DNA of 64,000 nt, taken from Sebastes aleutianus. Taxonomy: Eukaryota > Chordata > Actinopteri > Perciformes > Sebastidae. A program made the position numbers and the translations under genes. Shown in pieces: positions 1 through 11,694 of this stretch (the first letter of the stretch is position 1; each line of letters starts with the position of its first letter). The notes under the pieces are model-generated. The model made no database searches. It was not told the origin of the DNA and was given only the letters and a program-made list of their open reading frames with translations. Location of the stretch: positions 28,117,253 through 28,181,252 of the forward strand of contig CAKAKS010000068.1 of the NCBI GenBank assembly GCA_916700875.1, read 5' to 3'.

Positions 1-540
1 GCCTGCATCACATTTTATGGATGAATCACACCCACCTGGGACAACCGCCCACTCCCTTTTTTTCTGAATTGATGTACATAAATACACTAGTAGCATTTCT
101 TCTCTGCAAGACAGTACAGTTAATTCCCCTTCAGCTGCACCCCGGAAACATCCATAAGGGATGAGCTGTGGAAATGTCCCCATTTGAGCTGTATTCAGAA
201 ATGTCTTTGTTCCTCACCATTGGGTTCCAGCCTAACCCAGCATTACTATGAATAGAAAATCTGATAGTGATGTAAAGTACCATTGTGCATGGATGTGTGT
301 CTGTGTGTATGTGTGCACATGCAGGCACATTATATAGTACGTGTCTGCCCGGCATTTTGATCATTTCTTCCTTATTACGAACTCAGAAGATCAAAACAAA
401 AGCTGTCCTACATAAGCTAAAAACAGCAACAAGTACATGTCTTTGGAAAACGAAAGTAGAAGAGAAATGGCCCACATTAAGACAATTTCTGCATTTTGTG
501 TTGTTCAGCGTGTCGAGTTACATTATAAGTTAAGCGCCAA
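1..540. other. Non-coding, no recognisable gene
   Basis: Short open frames occur on both strands but have no family resemblance. A TG-rich, imperfect stretch lies near 294-330. I see no RNA gene or recognisable repeat until about 541. Confidence 0.55.
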
Positions 541-693
541 AAAAATCAATCATTGTAATCATCAATCATTAATCAATTAGAAACTGAATCTGCAAGAATT
601 TTGATAATCTATTAATCATTTTAGTCATTTAATCAAACAAATGTCAAGTACTTGCTGGCTCCACCTTCTGAAATGGGAGGATTTACTGCTTTT

Positions 694-956
694 TAGGGAT
701 GCCACGAGTACCGGTACCAGTTCATGAAGTATTCAAATGTAATTTTGAAAAATTTAGTTTGAAGAAACTTGAGGCGGATCAATGGGGATTAATAATAAAT
801 TGGCAAAAAAACAGTATGCATATGGTAATACAGGAGTGTATGTTGAAGTACATGGGATTTATTGTTTCGTTTTTTACCGTGGTATTGAATTTGCTATCGA
901 GAATCGAGGAATTTATTGGTACTGACTACGAAATTTATGGTATTTTTGCATCCCTA
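694..956. mobile_element. 263-bp hAT MITE with perfect 8-bp target duplication
   Basis: The element begins TAGGGATGCCA and ends with TTTTTGCATCCCTA, so its ends are inverted TAGGGATGC repeats. It is flanked on both sides by the same 8-mer CTGCTTTT (686-693 and 957-964), the signature of hAT-superfamily insertion. It is too short to encode a transposase and is therefore non-autonomous. It sits inside the older repeat at 541-1290. Confidence 0.8.
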
Positions 957-1007
957 CTGCTTTTTCTGTTTTATATATTTTTGAAGTTAATATCTTTGGG
1001 TTTTCGT

Positions 1008-1143
1008 GTTGTTGTTTTTTTAGCATCCCTGGTTCGAGTCCGGTCACAGAACTTTGATGCATCTCTCTCTCCTTAATTCACTGTAATATGTCCACTGTTA
1101 GTATCCATCTATCTGCCTAATAAAGGCATAAAATGGCTTTTTT
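1008..1143 (+). mobile_element. Partial tRNA-derived SINE
   Basis: A perfect RNA polymerase III B-box match, GGTTCGAGTCC, lies at 1029-1039. It is followed by a CT-rich body (CATCTCTCTCTCC) and a 3' end reading CTAATAAAGGCATAAAATGG, typical of teleost tRNA-derived SINEs. The A-box half is missing, so this copy is 5'-truncated. Host repeat sequence resumes immediately after it. Confidence 0.6.
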
Positions 1144-1290
1144 GGACTGATGGTTGGACAAAACAAGACATTTCAAGATATCATTTTGACCGTTGGGAAC
1201 TTTTAGTGGCCATTTTTCACTTTTCTTTTGTACTTTTCAGAAAAAAAAAGATTTTTTCAATTAATCATAAAAGATTTTCTTGCAACCCTA

Positions 1291-3008
1291 AACTAATTTG
1301 GTGTCAAATGTACATCCATGACCGGCAGGCAGGAACACAGGCCACTGAACTAACCACGGACTTCCTGGATTGTTCTGACTTTGTGTATCAGTTGCATTTC
1401 GTGTCCCACCTTTAATGCATATGGAGGATGCAATTAAACAGTAATGATCTCCATGGGGAAATGAGGTAATTCACATACCACGTATGCTAATCAAGATATA
1501 GGTTTCATTTCCCTCCTGTCTTCATTCTCTGTGTGTTGTTGCCATTGTGGATTCATCAGTGCTACACTGGTGTGGCTTGGCTCGCGAGGAGCGCACAGTC
1601 CACTAATCTAATGATGCAGGAGTACACACTACTGACTGCCGTGCCAATAGAGGTCATGTACTTACATAGATCAAGATAAGGAGGCTCTTATTGTGTGTGT
1701 GTGTGTGTTCAGTATGTGAGTGTCTTTTTTGTGTATATGTGGATGTGCACATCTTTTATTGATGTGCCCTGATCTTTGTGCAGAGAACAAGGTGCGGAGG
1801 CCAATGTTAAATCATTATGCTCCCGTAATTACTTTGTAAGACCATTAGACTGCAACAGCTTTTAATTGGGGAGCTTAAAGATTGAAGCTTTTTTTTTCAT
1901 GGATGCTCGGGCGGTGACATAGTAAAGAGCAGGATACGCATTGTGGTTTTGCACCAGAAAAGGGATCATGCATAACGCTGAAACGCTGTGTCACCGAATC
2001 AGAACTAAAGTAGTGCAACATCAAGCAAATACCTCACCTCAAAGATCAGCGAATCAGTCCACAGTGCGTCTACGTCCACATTCAATTACAGTTCTTGGCG
2101 ACACAACAAAAACCACTCTCACCAGATGATAAGGCCAAAACCAGTGTCTTCGAAAGGCCAAGATAAGACCTGAGCAGAGATTGGAGGTGGCCAAGGTTAA
2201 TGTGGAGAGCCAGGATCTGCTCATGCTAGTGCAAGAGAATAATTGAGCTCTCGTGGACTGGCGATAAAGCAACCTTTAATCTTTCAACTCTTTTTTTTTA
2301 TGCAATCCGGAAATCCTTGTGCATTGTCAAGAAAAACTTGAGCCCCCTGTGCCGCAAAAATGAAAGGAAAATAGATTTGGGCATCACCTTTTAACCCTGA
2401 CCGACCTCTCACAGCCGCCACTCTTTCATGGTCAGTGTTGTATAACAGCATCTCCAAGGGCAAGAGGAGGAGATGCGGCCAGCAAAGTATGCATGATTTG
2501 CTATTTAAAATTTTACGATGCAATCTTGGAATCCTTGCACAGGACTTGCAACAGCCACTCGGCGCAAGTCGGCCCATATTAATTGAGAATAAATTCATCC
2601 ACACTGACATTCACAGTGAACTTCGAGATTAAAGATTGATGATAAACTAATGCTTCTATCAGATTAATCAAGTGATAGGAGATTAAATTTGGATGCGTCC
2701 TGGTTTTGGTTTTGATGGCATAATTACTTTTTTTTTCCCCTAGTGGAGAGCATCAAAGAGACAGCATCCACTTTTTGCCATTTCAAAAAATAAATCAAAT
2801 AATAAGTACAGAGCTAAAGCCCTGATAGAGGTCACCCTGTGTTTTAATTAATTCTTAGCACGTGCTTTAATAAAACATGGTGTTTTACTGCATATGGGTG
2901 AGGCTTTTCATATAAAACAAAACAATGTGTAGTCACAGCAAAGATGAAAATGTCATTTATCGGTCTGTTCGCTAGTGGTAAGTGAACGACATGAACCAGG
3001 TTACACTA
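1291..3008. other. Non-coding stretch without recognised genes
   Basis: It contains a short (GT)n run near 1691-1709. Small open frames on both strands near 1941-2632 show no known domain and overlap one another antisense. I see no clear repeat boundaries. Confidence 0.5.
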
Positions 3009-3334
3009 CATGCTCCTGAAATCCGGTCTCACTACCACTCCCGTCTGGTACCGACGCACTGGTGCACCCTTTATCGTCTGTATGGGATGCACCGGGCTTT
3101 CAACTAACTCCAATGTGAACCCATCGTCTTCAGCATTAGACAACGCAAGTGACATTGTATAAAGAGCGAGGAACTTTACTTGGGGTGAGTGAGAGGGGAG
3201 ATTGGATGGGTCAAAACAAACACAGGACTTTCACCCACAAGACTGCTGTTCATGTCACGTGTGGAAGCGTAGGTCCACTGACTAAGCTGCAATACTGTAT
3301 TTGACGAGTTGAGAGTGAGAACGTGTTGGCTCCT
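3009..3334 (+). repeat. Dispersed repeat family A, diverged copy
   Basis: It shares ordered blocks with 33178-33575 and 8418-8720: GGTACCGACGC-type text, GGGCTTTCAACTAACTCCAA, AAACACAGGACTTTCA, and a right end GAGAACGTGTTGG. The family has inverted TTGTTCTCAT-like ends in its better copies. No coding capacity is visible. Confidence 0.55.
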
Positions 3335-3761
3335 CATGCCTCGCCCACCATCTCTCACTGCTGGCGTCCTTCGCGACAAGCCGCTGACTCAAGATCACTT
3401 CAGTTTTGAACTTTCCACAGATACTTCATTAACTGCATTTATTATGTGGTGGTAAAGACACTGGGAAGTTTTAAGTTCTTTCTCCTTCCCCGTCATTCCT
3501 CAGCTCCTCTAGTGTCCTTAGACTGTTGTCACTCGTTCTGATCGGCTACCCGCCCGTGACCCCACACTTTCTTTTTTTTCTTTTTCTTCTTCCCTCCCCC
3601 TCTGTCTCCAGCTCAAGTATTCCTTCTGAGACTTTCTCTCTGGCTGTGTGATTTGAGAGCAGGTCTGCAGCTCTCTGATAGCATCCGTCTCCCCCACATG
3701 TTCCCGCCTGGAACAAAAAAAAAACTTTGGAGTTAAAGAGCTGGAACTGTGAGTGGTTGGC

Positions 3762-3762
<1 letters not shown>

Positions 3763-3816
<54 letters not shown>
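3763..3816. repeat. (GT)27 microsatellite
   Basis: This is a pure GT dinucleotide array of about 54 bp. The two + strand ORFs and the antisense His/Thr-repeat ORF across it are artefacts of the repeat. Confidence 0.97.
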
Positions 3817-3820
<4 letters not shown>

Positions 3821-4195
3821 AGGTGTATGTATGCGTGTACGCCTGTGTTTCTGTGTATCAAAGCATGTGTGTGTGCACGTTCCTATTTTTTCTGCACTAA
3901 TTGGAACCACTGGATACAGAGCAGGGATGATGCTTGACTTTCATGTGCATAGGTGCATGCTGTTTATTGTTGAAATCTCTGTCTACGCTGCCATGTGCCA
4001 TGTGGATACTGAAATGACACCTTTAATTAAAGAGCGAGACACTGTAGTAATGAAATTAGTCAATGATTGCTTTTAAAGGGAACTTAAAGTCAGACATTAC
4101 CTTTTGAGTGTTATTTTTATCAATAGGATACGGAGAAATAGAATGAGAAGAAAAACACTTGATATTCGGTTCTTTTGCTGTTAGTCACTTTTTCA

Positions 4196-4312
4196 ATTAG
4201 ATAAGATAACGGTGACGGCAAGAAATGGCGAACTCTAGGCTTCACAACCGTGGTCTACAAACCAATGAGTGACGTCACGGTGACTACGTCCACTTCTTAT
4301 ATACAGTCTACA
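4196..4312 (+). repeat. Dispersed repeat ending in CTTCTTATATACAGTCTA
   Basis: The block containing ACAAACCAATGAGTGACGTC and CTACGTCCACTTCTTATATA recurs with few changes at 53816-53926 in the same orientation. It is a common teleost interspersed repeat; its class is unclear to me. Confidence 0.6.
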
Positions 4313-4317
4313 GTATT

Positions 4318-4488
4318 TGGCTAGCTGTACCCCATTGCTCCCAGTCTTTATGCTAAGCTAAGCTACCTGTCTTCCGGCTCCAGCTTCATATTTGACGGAC
4401 AGACATGCGAGTTGTGCCGATCTCCTCATCTGTCAGCTCTCGGAAAGAAAGTCAATTTCCTCAAATTCTTAACTATTCCTTTCAGAGT
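4318..4488 (+). mobile_element. Solo right arm of the 29266-30301 MITE family
   Basis: The text GGCTAGCTGTACC...TTTATGCTAAGCTAAGCTA...CTTAACTATTCCTTT aligns in order with the right arm of the element at 29266-30301 (GGCTAGCTCTTTTCCCC, ATGCTAAACTAAGCTAAGC, GCTATTCTTTT). Only one arm is present, so it is a fragment. Confidence 0.65.
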
Positions 4489-4545
4489 TATGGATTGACG
4501 CCAATCACTAAAGGTTCTCCTTACACTATTAAGACAAATGTGTAT

Positions 4546-4577
<32 letters not shown>

Positions 4578-6302
4578 CTGTGTGTTTACTTGATACCAGA
4601 TTGATGTAAGTGTGAGCTCAGCAGCTCTGCTGAAGGTTCTGCTCACAGGGGCAGCTTTCTGCTTTGTCAGGCGCTGCCTTCCTGATGGAAAGAGGCAAAA
4701 TAAAAGATTTACACCCGGCGACATCAAAACACTACAGCTTCCTAGCACCACCATCAGCATGAGCAACAGGCACTGTCTCTCTCTCTCTCCCTTGTTTCTT
4801 TGACTCTCTGTCTTCTGGGACCTCTGAAGCTTACGATGGGTTTCAACTGCAGAGACTGATATATGACCTGCCAATCTTTTAAGCTGTGTGAGACAATGTT
4901 CATGAATTAGAAAAGGTCTGATTTATATTTTGAGGGACATAAGATGCTGCTCAGTGTTTTGTATCCATCTGCTTGAATCAGGTATTCAAGCGATCAGAAA
5001 AGTCGAATCACAGAAGGTGCTTTAGGGGCTCAGGCTTTGTCCCAGTGGCAGAGCTACAGTTTAATAAACTGTACCTGAATGCAAAATGTCAAGTGTATTT
5101 CCAGCCAGACTGGCTAGAGACCTCTGAGATCTCAAAACAATAACTATGAATACCTTTTCGCAGACTCATGTGGGATCGAGATTTGATAGACATTGTTTTA
5201 AATGGTATAGTCAGAAGGCAGTTTTAGTCCTAGAAAATGTCTGAAGAAGAAAACATTCCTCTAAATAGGTAGGAGGTCCTGCAGCACCCATTCCTCAGCA
5301 TTATTCCTTAAATGGCAGGCGCTTAATGGAGACCTTTATAGCTGATGAGAGAGGCAGCCAAGTCATCTGGTTAGTGTAGACAAAAATCTCCCCCTTGAGT
5401 GATATTCTAATAATTACAGCCTATGCCTTCAAACCATATCTCATCAAAGCCATTCAGTGGTAAAGATGTAGAAATGTAAGGTTATGCAAAACATAGTGAA
5501 AACACGTGGGGGGAAAAGACGGATTAGCTCAAGTGTTTGCATGTATGAGTCATTGTGTGTTGAGTGGAAGGGGGGGTGGTTGGTATGGAGTTCAAGTTTT
5601 CCTCTTCCTTCCTTTTCCCTCCCTCTGCACTTTCTCTTTGGTGCCTGGAGGATAGAGCTCCGTGCTCTTGTTCCTTTGTGCTCTCCTGCTTTTCTTCTCA
5701 TGCTCTTTCTTTCTCTTTCATCTTCTCCTGGACCCCTTTTCCCCTCCTTCCTCTTCCTACACCTTCTCGGCTCTCTCTTCCTCGCAAGTCATAGAGAACA
5801 CACGCACACACTCTCCTAGGATGCAAATATCCATCCGAAGTTATGTCTTTGTTTGAGGAAAGTGTAGCTGGCCAGCATATTAAAGTGAGGAAGCCACCTG
5901 TGAGGTCCGATCCGTGCAGAAGGAAGAGACCGATTGCTACTGAGCTCTCCTCGGGGAAAGATGGACTTTCCTCACAAATGCTGGAACAAGTTTACGGCTG
6001 AGCGACCTTACTGCAGCCTCCATATGCCCTCCATTATGTTTGTAATAGATTTTCCTCTGAGGCATTTTCCCAATGTGTTGCTCACCTTGTCTGCTCTCAC
6101 CAACATATGTTGTTTCACACGTCACCTGCACCTACGTTTAATACGACAAGTCCACCTAGAAGAGCGGAATGACTCACTCCTATCCTGTTATTATAATGAT
6201 AAAAATTGACAATGTGCAATGCATTTTCTACAGGGTATATTTTGTGAAATATCCAGCAAGTTGTCAAGAATATGTTTCACTTATTTGCAAGGGCAGTTTT
6301 GG
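4489..6302. other. Non-coding, with a pyrimidine-rich zone
   Basis: Apart from the GT array, 5590-5810 is a long CT-rich stretch that opens overlapping Ser/Leu/Phe-rich frames in several registers, a compositional artefact. No gene is recognised. Confidence 0.5.
4548..4577. repeat. (GT)n microsatellite
   Basis: About 30 bp of nearly pure GT with one TC interruption. Overlapping ORFs on both strands are artefacts. Confidence 0.9.
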
Positions 6303-6435
6303 TGGCTGTAGAGCGGGTCGTCCACAAATCGGAAGGGGTTAAGCCTCCTTAAAACCCACTGAGGCGCCGGACCCGGCCTTTACTATAAGTTCATGTAAAT
6401 CTATGGTCGTTATACCCATAGTAAATTTGACTTTT
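6303..6435 (+). repeat. SINE head fragment joined to a second repeat block
   Basis: GTAGAGCGGGTCGTCCAC at about 6308 duplicates the head of the SINE at 6547. From about 6338 it continues into a different block containing TTCATGTAAATCTATGGTC and ACCCATAGTAAATTTGAC. That block recurs in reverse complement at 17385-17480. Confidence 0.65.
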
Positions 6436-6546
6436 TTACGTGTGAAGTGGCAGTAGGTGGGCACTTCAGTTTGGTCATCCTAAGGCACCACACTGCGTTA
6501 ATCTGGGTCTGTTGACAGTTGATTTCTGTATCTATACGTCAAGGGT

Positions 6547-6830
6547 GGGGGCAGCTGTGGCTCAGAGTCATAGAGTGGGTCGTCCACCAATCGGAAGGTT
6601 GGCCGTTCGATCCCCGGCTCCTTCAGTCCACATGTTGAAGTGTCCTTGGGTAAGATACTGAACCCCAAATTGCTCCTGAAGGCTGTGCCATCGGTGTGTG
6701 AATGAGTATTTCGATTAGATGAACCTGATGAGCAGGTTTGCACCTTACATGCTTTCATGTAGTGTAAAGCGCTTTGAGTTGTTGAAAAGCTTGAAAGGCG
6801 CTATATAAATGGAAGTCAATTTACCATTAT
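6547..6830 (+). mobile_element. tRNA-derived SINE, nearly full length
   Basis: The 5' end reads GGGGGCAGCTGTGGCTCAGA, a tRNA-like A-box region (6557-6579). The B box CGTTCGATCCC is at 6604-6614. The body contains CTTGGGTAAGATACTGAACC and a 3' tail with TGTAAAGCGCTTTGAGTTG and AAAGGCGCTATATAAATGG. The GCGCTATATAAAT-type tail is shared by many teleost SINEs thought to borrow L2-clade LINE machinery; that link is from general knowledge. The antisense 86-codon frame across it is an artefact. Confidence 0.8.
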
Positions 6831-8417
6831 TTTGTTGATTCATTGATTAATTAAGTTAAAGATGTCAAAAATTGTAAAAAAAAATTCTTGAAGTCCAATG
6901 TGATGACCCAAGTTGTCTTGATTATCTAATAAAAATACAGAAAAGCTGAACATCTTAGTGTTTTTTAATCTGAATCCAGCAAGTGTTTGCATGTTTTTCT
7001 TCTTGGTTGGCATGGAAAAATAATACATTTTAAAAATAGTTGTTAATTGACAATTTATTTTTCTGTGAACGTTTATGTATCAGTGGAATTATCATGTGTA
7101 AACGTTCAGTATGGCCTCCTGTTAGCGGCAACAGCAGTTACAAATGAAGTGCGAACACAGCTCTGCTTTCACACATCCCAGCTAGTTAGCGGCTTTCTAC
7201 CAATGACCGCCCGAGCACAATCCACCATGTGCAACCATTTGCTAGCTTGTGGTTTTGATCACAGCTTCCCAGCAAGTCAGCTGGTCACTTTTTTCTGTGT
7301 ATTAAAGGTTGATCCCTTGTTAGACCTTGATCACAGCAGTGATGTAACGACTGAAGCTGCTTAACACAGCAGCTATATAGTTTATGTGTCTCACACCACA
7401 GGCACGGTGTTAAAAGAGGCCTCACAAGTCCGTTGTTGGCAGACAGCTCAACAGATGGGCTACTAATGCTGATAATGTGTGCGTATGTGTTGGAGAGAGA
7501 GAGAGAGAGAGAGATAGTCTCTCTCACCCCTGTGTCACTGCTTCTGCCGATCTCTGTCTCAGAAAGACTCCCACTCTCATACGGACACGGTGTAATACAA
7601 TCGGCAGGAGCAGCAAACACAAGCAGAGAACATCTGTGGCGCCACAGAAAGCCAAATCCTCTCCGCTGGGAGACAGTGACCATGGACACACCGGCATATG
7701 GATGGGCCAGAGCTTTCCAACGAGGCCAAATAATGATTGATGCTAGCAGTCGCTCGCTGCGCAACAGTCTGTGCATACCCAATTCACCAGAGAGGCTCTG
7801 TCCCTGCCAAATGAGCAAATAAACCATAATTTCATTGCCATTGATGATCAAATTATCCTGCTAGGCTAATTTGGACCAGGATGCTCATAGTTAGCGAGTT
7901 TCTATTTTGCTGTATCTGTCGTTGGAAAGGAAAGGAACGATGAGGAATGATGATATGCCGTGCGCGTCATTGAAACTTTTGAGCTGGGAAATGCAATGCA
8001 TCCTTGAGTGCCGAGTTCGAGGATGACGTAAAGTTCTGTAACAGCAGCTGCCATTTTAAACTTACAAGACCCAGAATAAATCCTTTCTGGCATTGAATTC
8101 AGCTCAAAGAACCTTACAATAACGCTGTCTGGTATAATCCCATGAACATTGTTGCTCAAAAAACACTTAACATGTGTATGGTTTAACTGCAATACGCCTT
8201 TATTGCATGAAATCATATCATAGGGTACAATTGAGTTACTACAAAGAAAATGAAAAACAAAAATCACCATTGATTTTAATCACTTATTTATATTGATGTT
8301 TGTGGGACTAGTGGTGATCATTAAGTGGCATAGTTTATTAATAATTAATATAATTTCCAAAGCCATTTTGACCTAAATGAAGGAGAAATCTAGCTTCTAA
8401 TATTTAAATGTGCTTCT
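6831..8417. other. Non-coding; possible conserved element at 7560-7870
   Basis: It contains a (GA)n tract near 7495-7514. A 188-codon antisense frame (7285-7851) overlaps sense frames of similar size and shows no family motif. The 7560-7870 portion is low in repeats and has homeodomain-type ATGATTGAT and AATTTCATTGCC words, so it is a candidate regulatory element only. Confidence 0.4.
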
Positions 8418-8720
8418 TCAGCCCGTTCTCATTTCCAAGGCGTCAAATACTGACGCTTAGTAATGGTCGTCGGTGCACAAGACACCCTTTCACGGCGGTA
8501 AAAGGGTGCCTCATGCACCAGGCTTTCCATCAAGTACAATGTAAACCCATCCGCGGCAATTTTATTTTTATTTTAAGCCCAACCATGTTGCTTTTCCTAA
8601 ACCTAACTATGTAGTTTTGTAGCCTAATCCTAAGCAAGTGTTTTTGTTTAATTGACAACATTAATCATGTGTTTACTGTGACCGAAAAGTGACGCCGAGG
8701 GGTCTGACAGGGCGAGTTGG
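8418..8720 (+). repeat. Dispersed repeat family A
   Basis: It begins AGCCCGTTCTCATTTCC and contains GGCGTCAAATACTGACGCTT, CCTAAACCTAACTATGTAG and AAAAGTGACGCCGAGGGGTC. The first half matches 33178 onward and the second half matches 11500-11668. Confidence 0.7.
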
Positions 8721-11499
8721 AGTGGCATTTTAGATGTTAGACAATTCCTGCAACATCGTAGTTCCATCAAAAATGTTCAATGATGTTTTGTTATGATTCC
8801 TGCAATACCTGGTAATCCTACTTCAAAACCGTGTACTTTACAAACAGGACCCTATTCTTGTGCTCTGCCAACCAAGCAGTGACCTTGCAGCAGCGAACTG
8901 ACGGTAAAGTGTTTTTGGCAAGCAGATGTTTCCTCACCTGCATCTGTTCTGTAATTATCTGTGACATATCTGGTGCTAAAATGGGTCGAGGGCACAACTA
9001 ATGGGGATGCAAACTGATGACACAATGCAATTTGAATATCAACACTCAAGTCCGCACCCCCTCCACCACATCGTATGGTGCACACACTGGCTTTACAATA
9101 TAATTGCACACAAAATAGACTCCAAACCTATTTAATTCATGTCATGCTTGCATGATTCATCTTGGCATTCCTCTTGAAACACTGAATATGATGTTTAGAT
9201 CCACATAAAAGGTGATTTTAATGTGATTAGACATATAATACTATTGAGATGAGTAATAAGTTAAATTTAGAGTGAGTCTTACTGCACCAGTTACCCATTA
9301 GTGCCTACAGGCTGTATGGTTGATTAACTCTCAGCAGCCATGTGAAGACAGCAGGTCTGCTGTGTGTGTTCCATCTGTAGCTTGTAATTTGAGGAATGCG
9401 GTTTGCATTTTCACTCATCTAATGTGGCTACCTGGATTAATTGTTGTGCAACTATCAGCGTCACTTGATATTTTGCACAGGGTCCGCATGAAAGTTGAAC
9501 CCATGATCAGCTTTCATACAATGTATTGGCATGGCAATATGATTTACAAAAGCATTTTTTTTTCTCTGTAGCTTGGAGGGATTTAATTTAAAACTGAGGA
9601 GCTGTGTTGTTTTGAAAGTTGAAACTGATCAGCACTATATTGGCTGGATCAGAGATTGAATTCGTATGCATCTGCACTGGGGACAGCCTTGACCAATGCT
9701 AACCTCCTGGTTGGCCTACAAAAATATGTCATCCCTGGAGCACTCTATTAGAAGCCTGACCAGTGAAGTGATTGGTTACCTCCAGATTGGCATACATAAG
9801 GTACACAAGGGGCCAAGCTGACCTGCTGAGGCTTCTGTGAGAGAATAATACACCTACTTAATATCTTATAATACCTACTGATTTTGTGCTCCCCCCAAGT
9901 TAACCCATTTTACAACGGTGTCACCAGTGTGCCAGAACCTTCGGTCACAGCCCGGCGAGCCAACACTGGGAACTTGTGCCACCACCTGTGCACTCACCTT
10001 GATTCCCCGAAATAGGGCACCGTGTGCCTTCGGAGAACGAGCACAACTTAGGAAGTTACACACACTTCATACAAAAATCAAACAAAAGGGATAAACACTG
10101 CCTCTCTGTGGTAGTTTACTAATGAAAGAAAAGTATTATTATTTCTCCCAGTGTCCATTCGCTCTCCAGCTGCAGTAAAGAGACAGATGTCTATTTTTCG
10201 CTGCATGTCAGCAGAACAACTGTGTCCTTTGACCTTTCACCTGCGTCCACACTGTGGCTTTGTGAAGAAAAAACAATCGGGCTGTGCTTTACATGCGCTC
10301 TCTGCATACTGCTGCTTTGTGCGACTGCATCTGTGCGCTTCGCACTGCAGTGCTTGAGTGGTGGCTCAGTTACTCACACGCACCACCATTGTCAGATACA
10401 TTTCCACTGGTGACAGCGCTGCTTAAGGGGGAAATAATTGTGTTGGTATCTGGTAGAGTTTTTTTTTTATAATGTGTCTGTGTTAGTGTGTGACCTCTCT
10501 CCGTATCATGAAAAACAAAGACTTCTTTGTCAACCACAGAATGAGGATTTCCCTAAAGACACGCTTGATGCTGACATGTTTGTTTCAGTGGCTTGTACAC
10601 CTCCACACACACACACACACTGTCAGCTCTGCATGGCCTTCGCTGCAGTTGATTTGACGTTGTGTACGTCTGTGTAATATAATTAGACTTGCAGGCTTCC
10701 TGAGTGGGTGTGTAATGATCCTCTCCTGCGGGAGCTGCGACGTGAGATTCAAGGAGAACAGCTTGTTATCCTGTAAATATTGATATAAATAGTATAAAGT
10801 GCATCAATATATTAATAAGCACCGTCGGTGTTGTCATTTATGGTATCTCACATTAATTAATAGTAGGCGAATGTGATAATATTTGGTGTGTCTCTGTGCA
10901 GAAGTGTTAGAAAGCGCTGGTGGTCATTTATAGCTGAAGTGTTAAAAGTCTGCGGTCATTTATAGCAATTTTCTTCTGACAATTCAGCCCCTTTTTTTCT
11001 TGCACATGCTGTTGTGGAAACTATCATTTCATCCATCATCCACATATCCATCTCACCCTCTCTTTAGTTTCTATTATCTCAGCTCTCTCCATGGATACAC
11101 CACCACCATGACATGTTGTTTCTCACAATTTATGAGAAACTCAGTCTGCCCCATGGCTGGCTGAACCACACTGTATAAAAGCCTAGCTTCATAGATGTCT
11201 ATAAAAAACACTAAAAGAGAGAAGCAGGAACAGAAAGTGTCGAGTCAACTAAGGCTGAGTCATCTTCCTTCAGAAAACAAAGCTTGCCCGACTGTTCAGT
11301 ATCTTTAAAATAGTACAGAGGACACTTTCAAGTCGCCGTACAGTGAAGCATGAATAGTGATGTGCTGGTAATCACAGCTAAACCAGCAATGAGCAGCTAC
11401 TGCCCCTGTATCTGCTGGAAACACCAGAGGTGATGTTACACTTACTAGAAGTACCTGTGTTGTACAGTAGCTGGGATGGCTACTAGTCAAACATAGTAG
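8721..11499. other. Non-coding stretch without recognised genes
   Basis: Only short frames without domain resemblance are present. A short (CA)n lies near 10604-10621. No clear transposon ends were identified. Confidence 0.5.
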
Positions 11500-11668
11500 T
11501 TTTATGCCAAATCATGTTGTATTTTCCTAAATCTAACTAAGTGGTTTTGTCGCCTAACCGTAAGCAAGTGTTTTTGTTTAATTTAGCATGTGTTTACTGC
11601 AAGCAAAAAGTGACGCCAAGGGGTCTGGCTAAGTGTCAGTATGTAATGAGTTGAGATGAGAACGTGTT
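11500..11668 (+). repeat. Right half of dispersed repeat family A
   Basis: CCTAAATCTAACTAAGTGG, GTAAGCAAGTGTTTTTGTTT and AAAAGTGACGCCAAGGGGTC match the second half of the copy at 8418-8720. It ends in GATGAGAACGTGTTGG, like the copy at 33178-33575. Confidence 0.7.
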
Positions 11669-11694
11669 GGAAATACAGTGACAGTGCAGTTGTA

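Larger units (their letters stand above)
541..1290 (+). mobile_element. Degenerate hAT-like repeat, host of two nested insertions
   Basis: The left part (541-693) is rich in ATCAATCATTAATCAATTAG-type motifs and runs into GGATTTACTGCTTTT. The text resumes after each insertion: TTTTGAAGTTAATATCTTTG (from about 973), then GGTTGGACAAAACAAGAC (about 1152), and finally TTGCAACCCTA at 1280-1290. In that order these pieces match a teleost interspersed repeat I remember as ending in TAGGGTTGCA-type inverted ends. The intact left end is missing here. It carries no coding capacity; the 125-codon frame at 699-1076 runs across the insertions and is an artefact. The family assignment is from memory, while the interrupted order is visible in the sequence. 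Confidence 0.6.

Noticed and set aside
1029..1039. tRNA gene suggested by a perfect B box
   Set aside because: There is no cloverleaf and no A box at the right distance; the downstream body and AATAAAGGCA tail mark a SINE.
699..1076. 125-codon + strand ORF with a hydrophobic middle
   Set aside because: It spans a MITE, its target duplication and part of a SINE, so it is a composite of repeats.
3518..3910. 130-codon antisense ORF with a His/Thr repeat
   Set aside because: It is the translation of the (GT)27 microsatellite.
7285..7851. 188-codon antisense ORF
   Set aside because: It overlaps two sense ORFs and crosses a GA microsatellite; no family resemblance.
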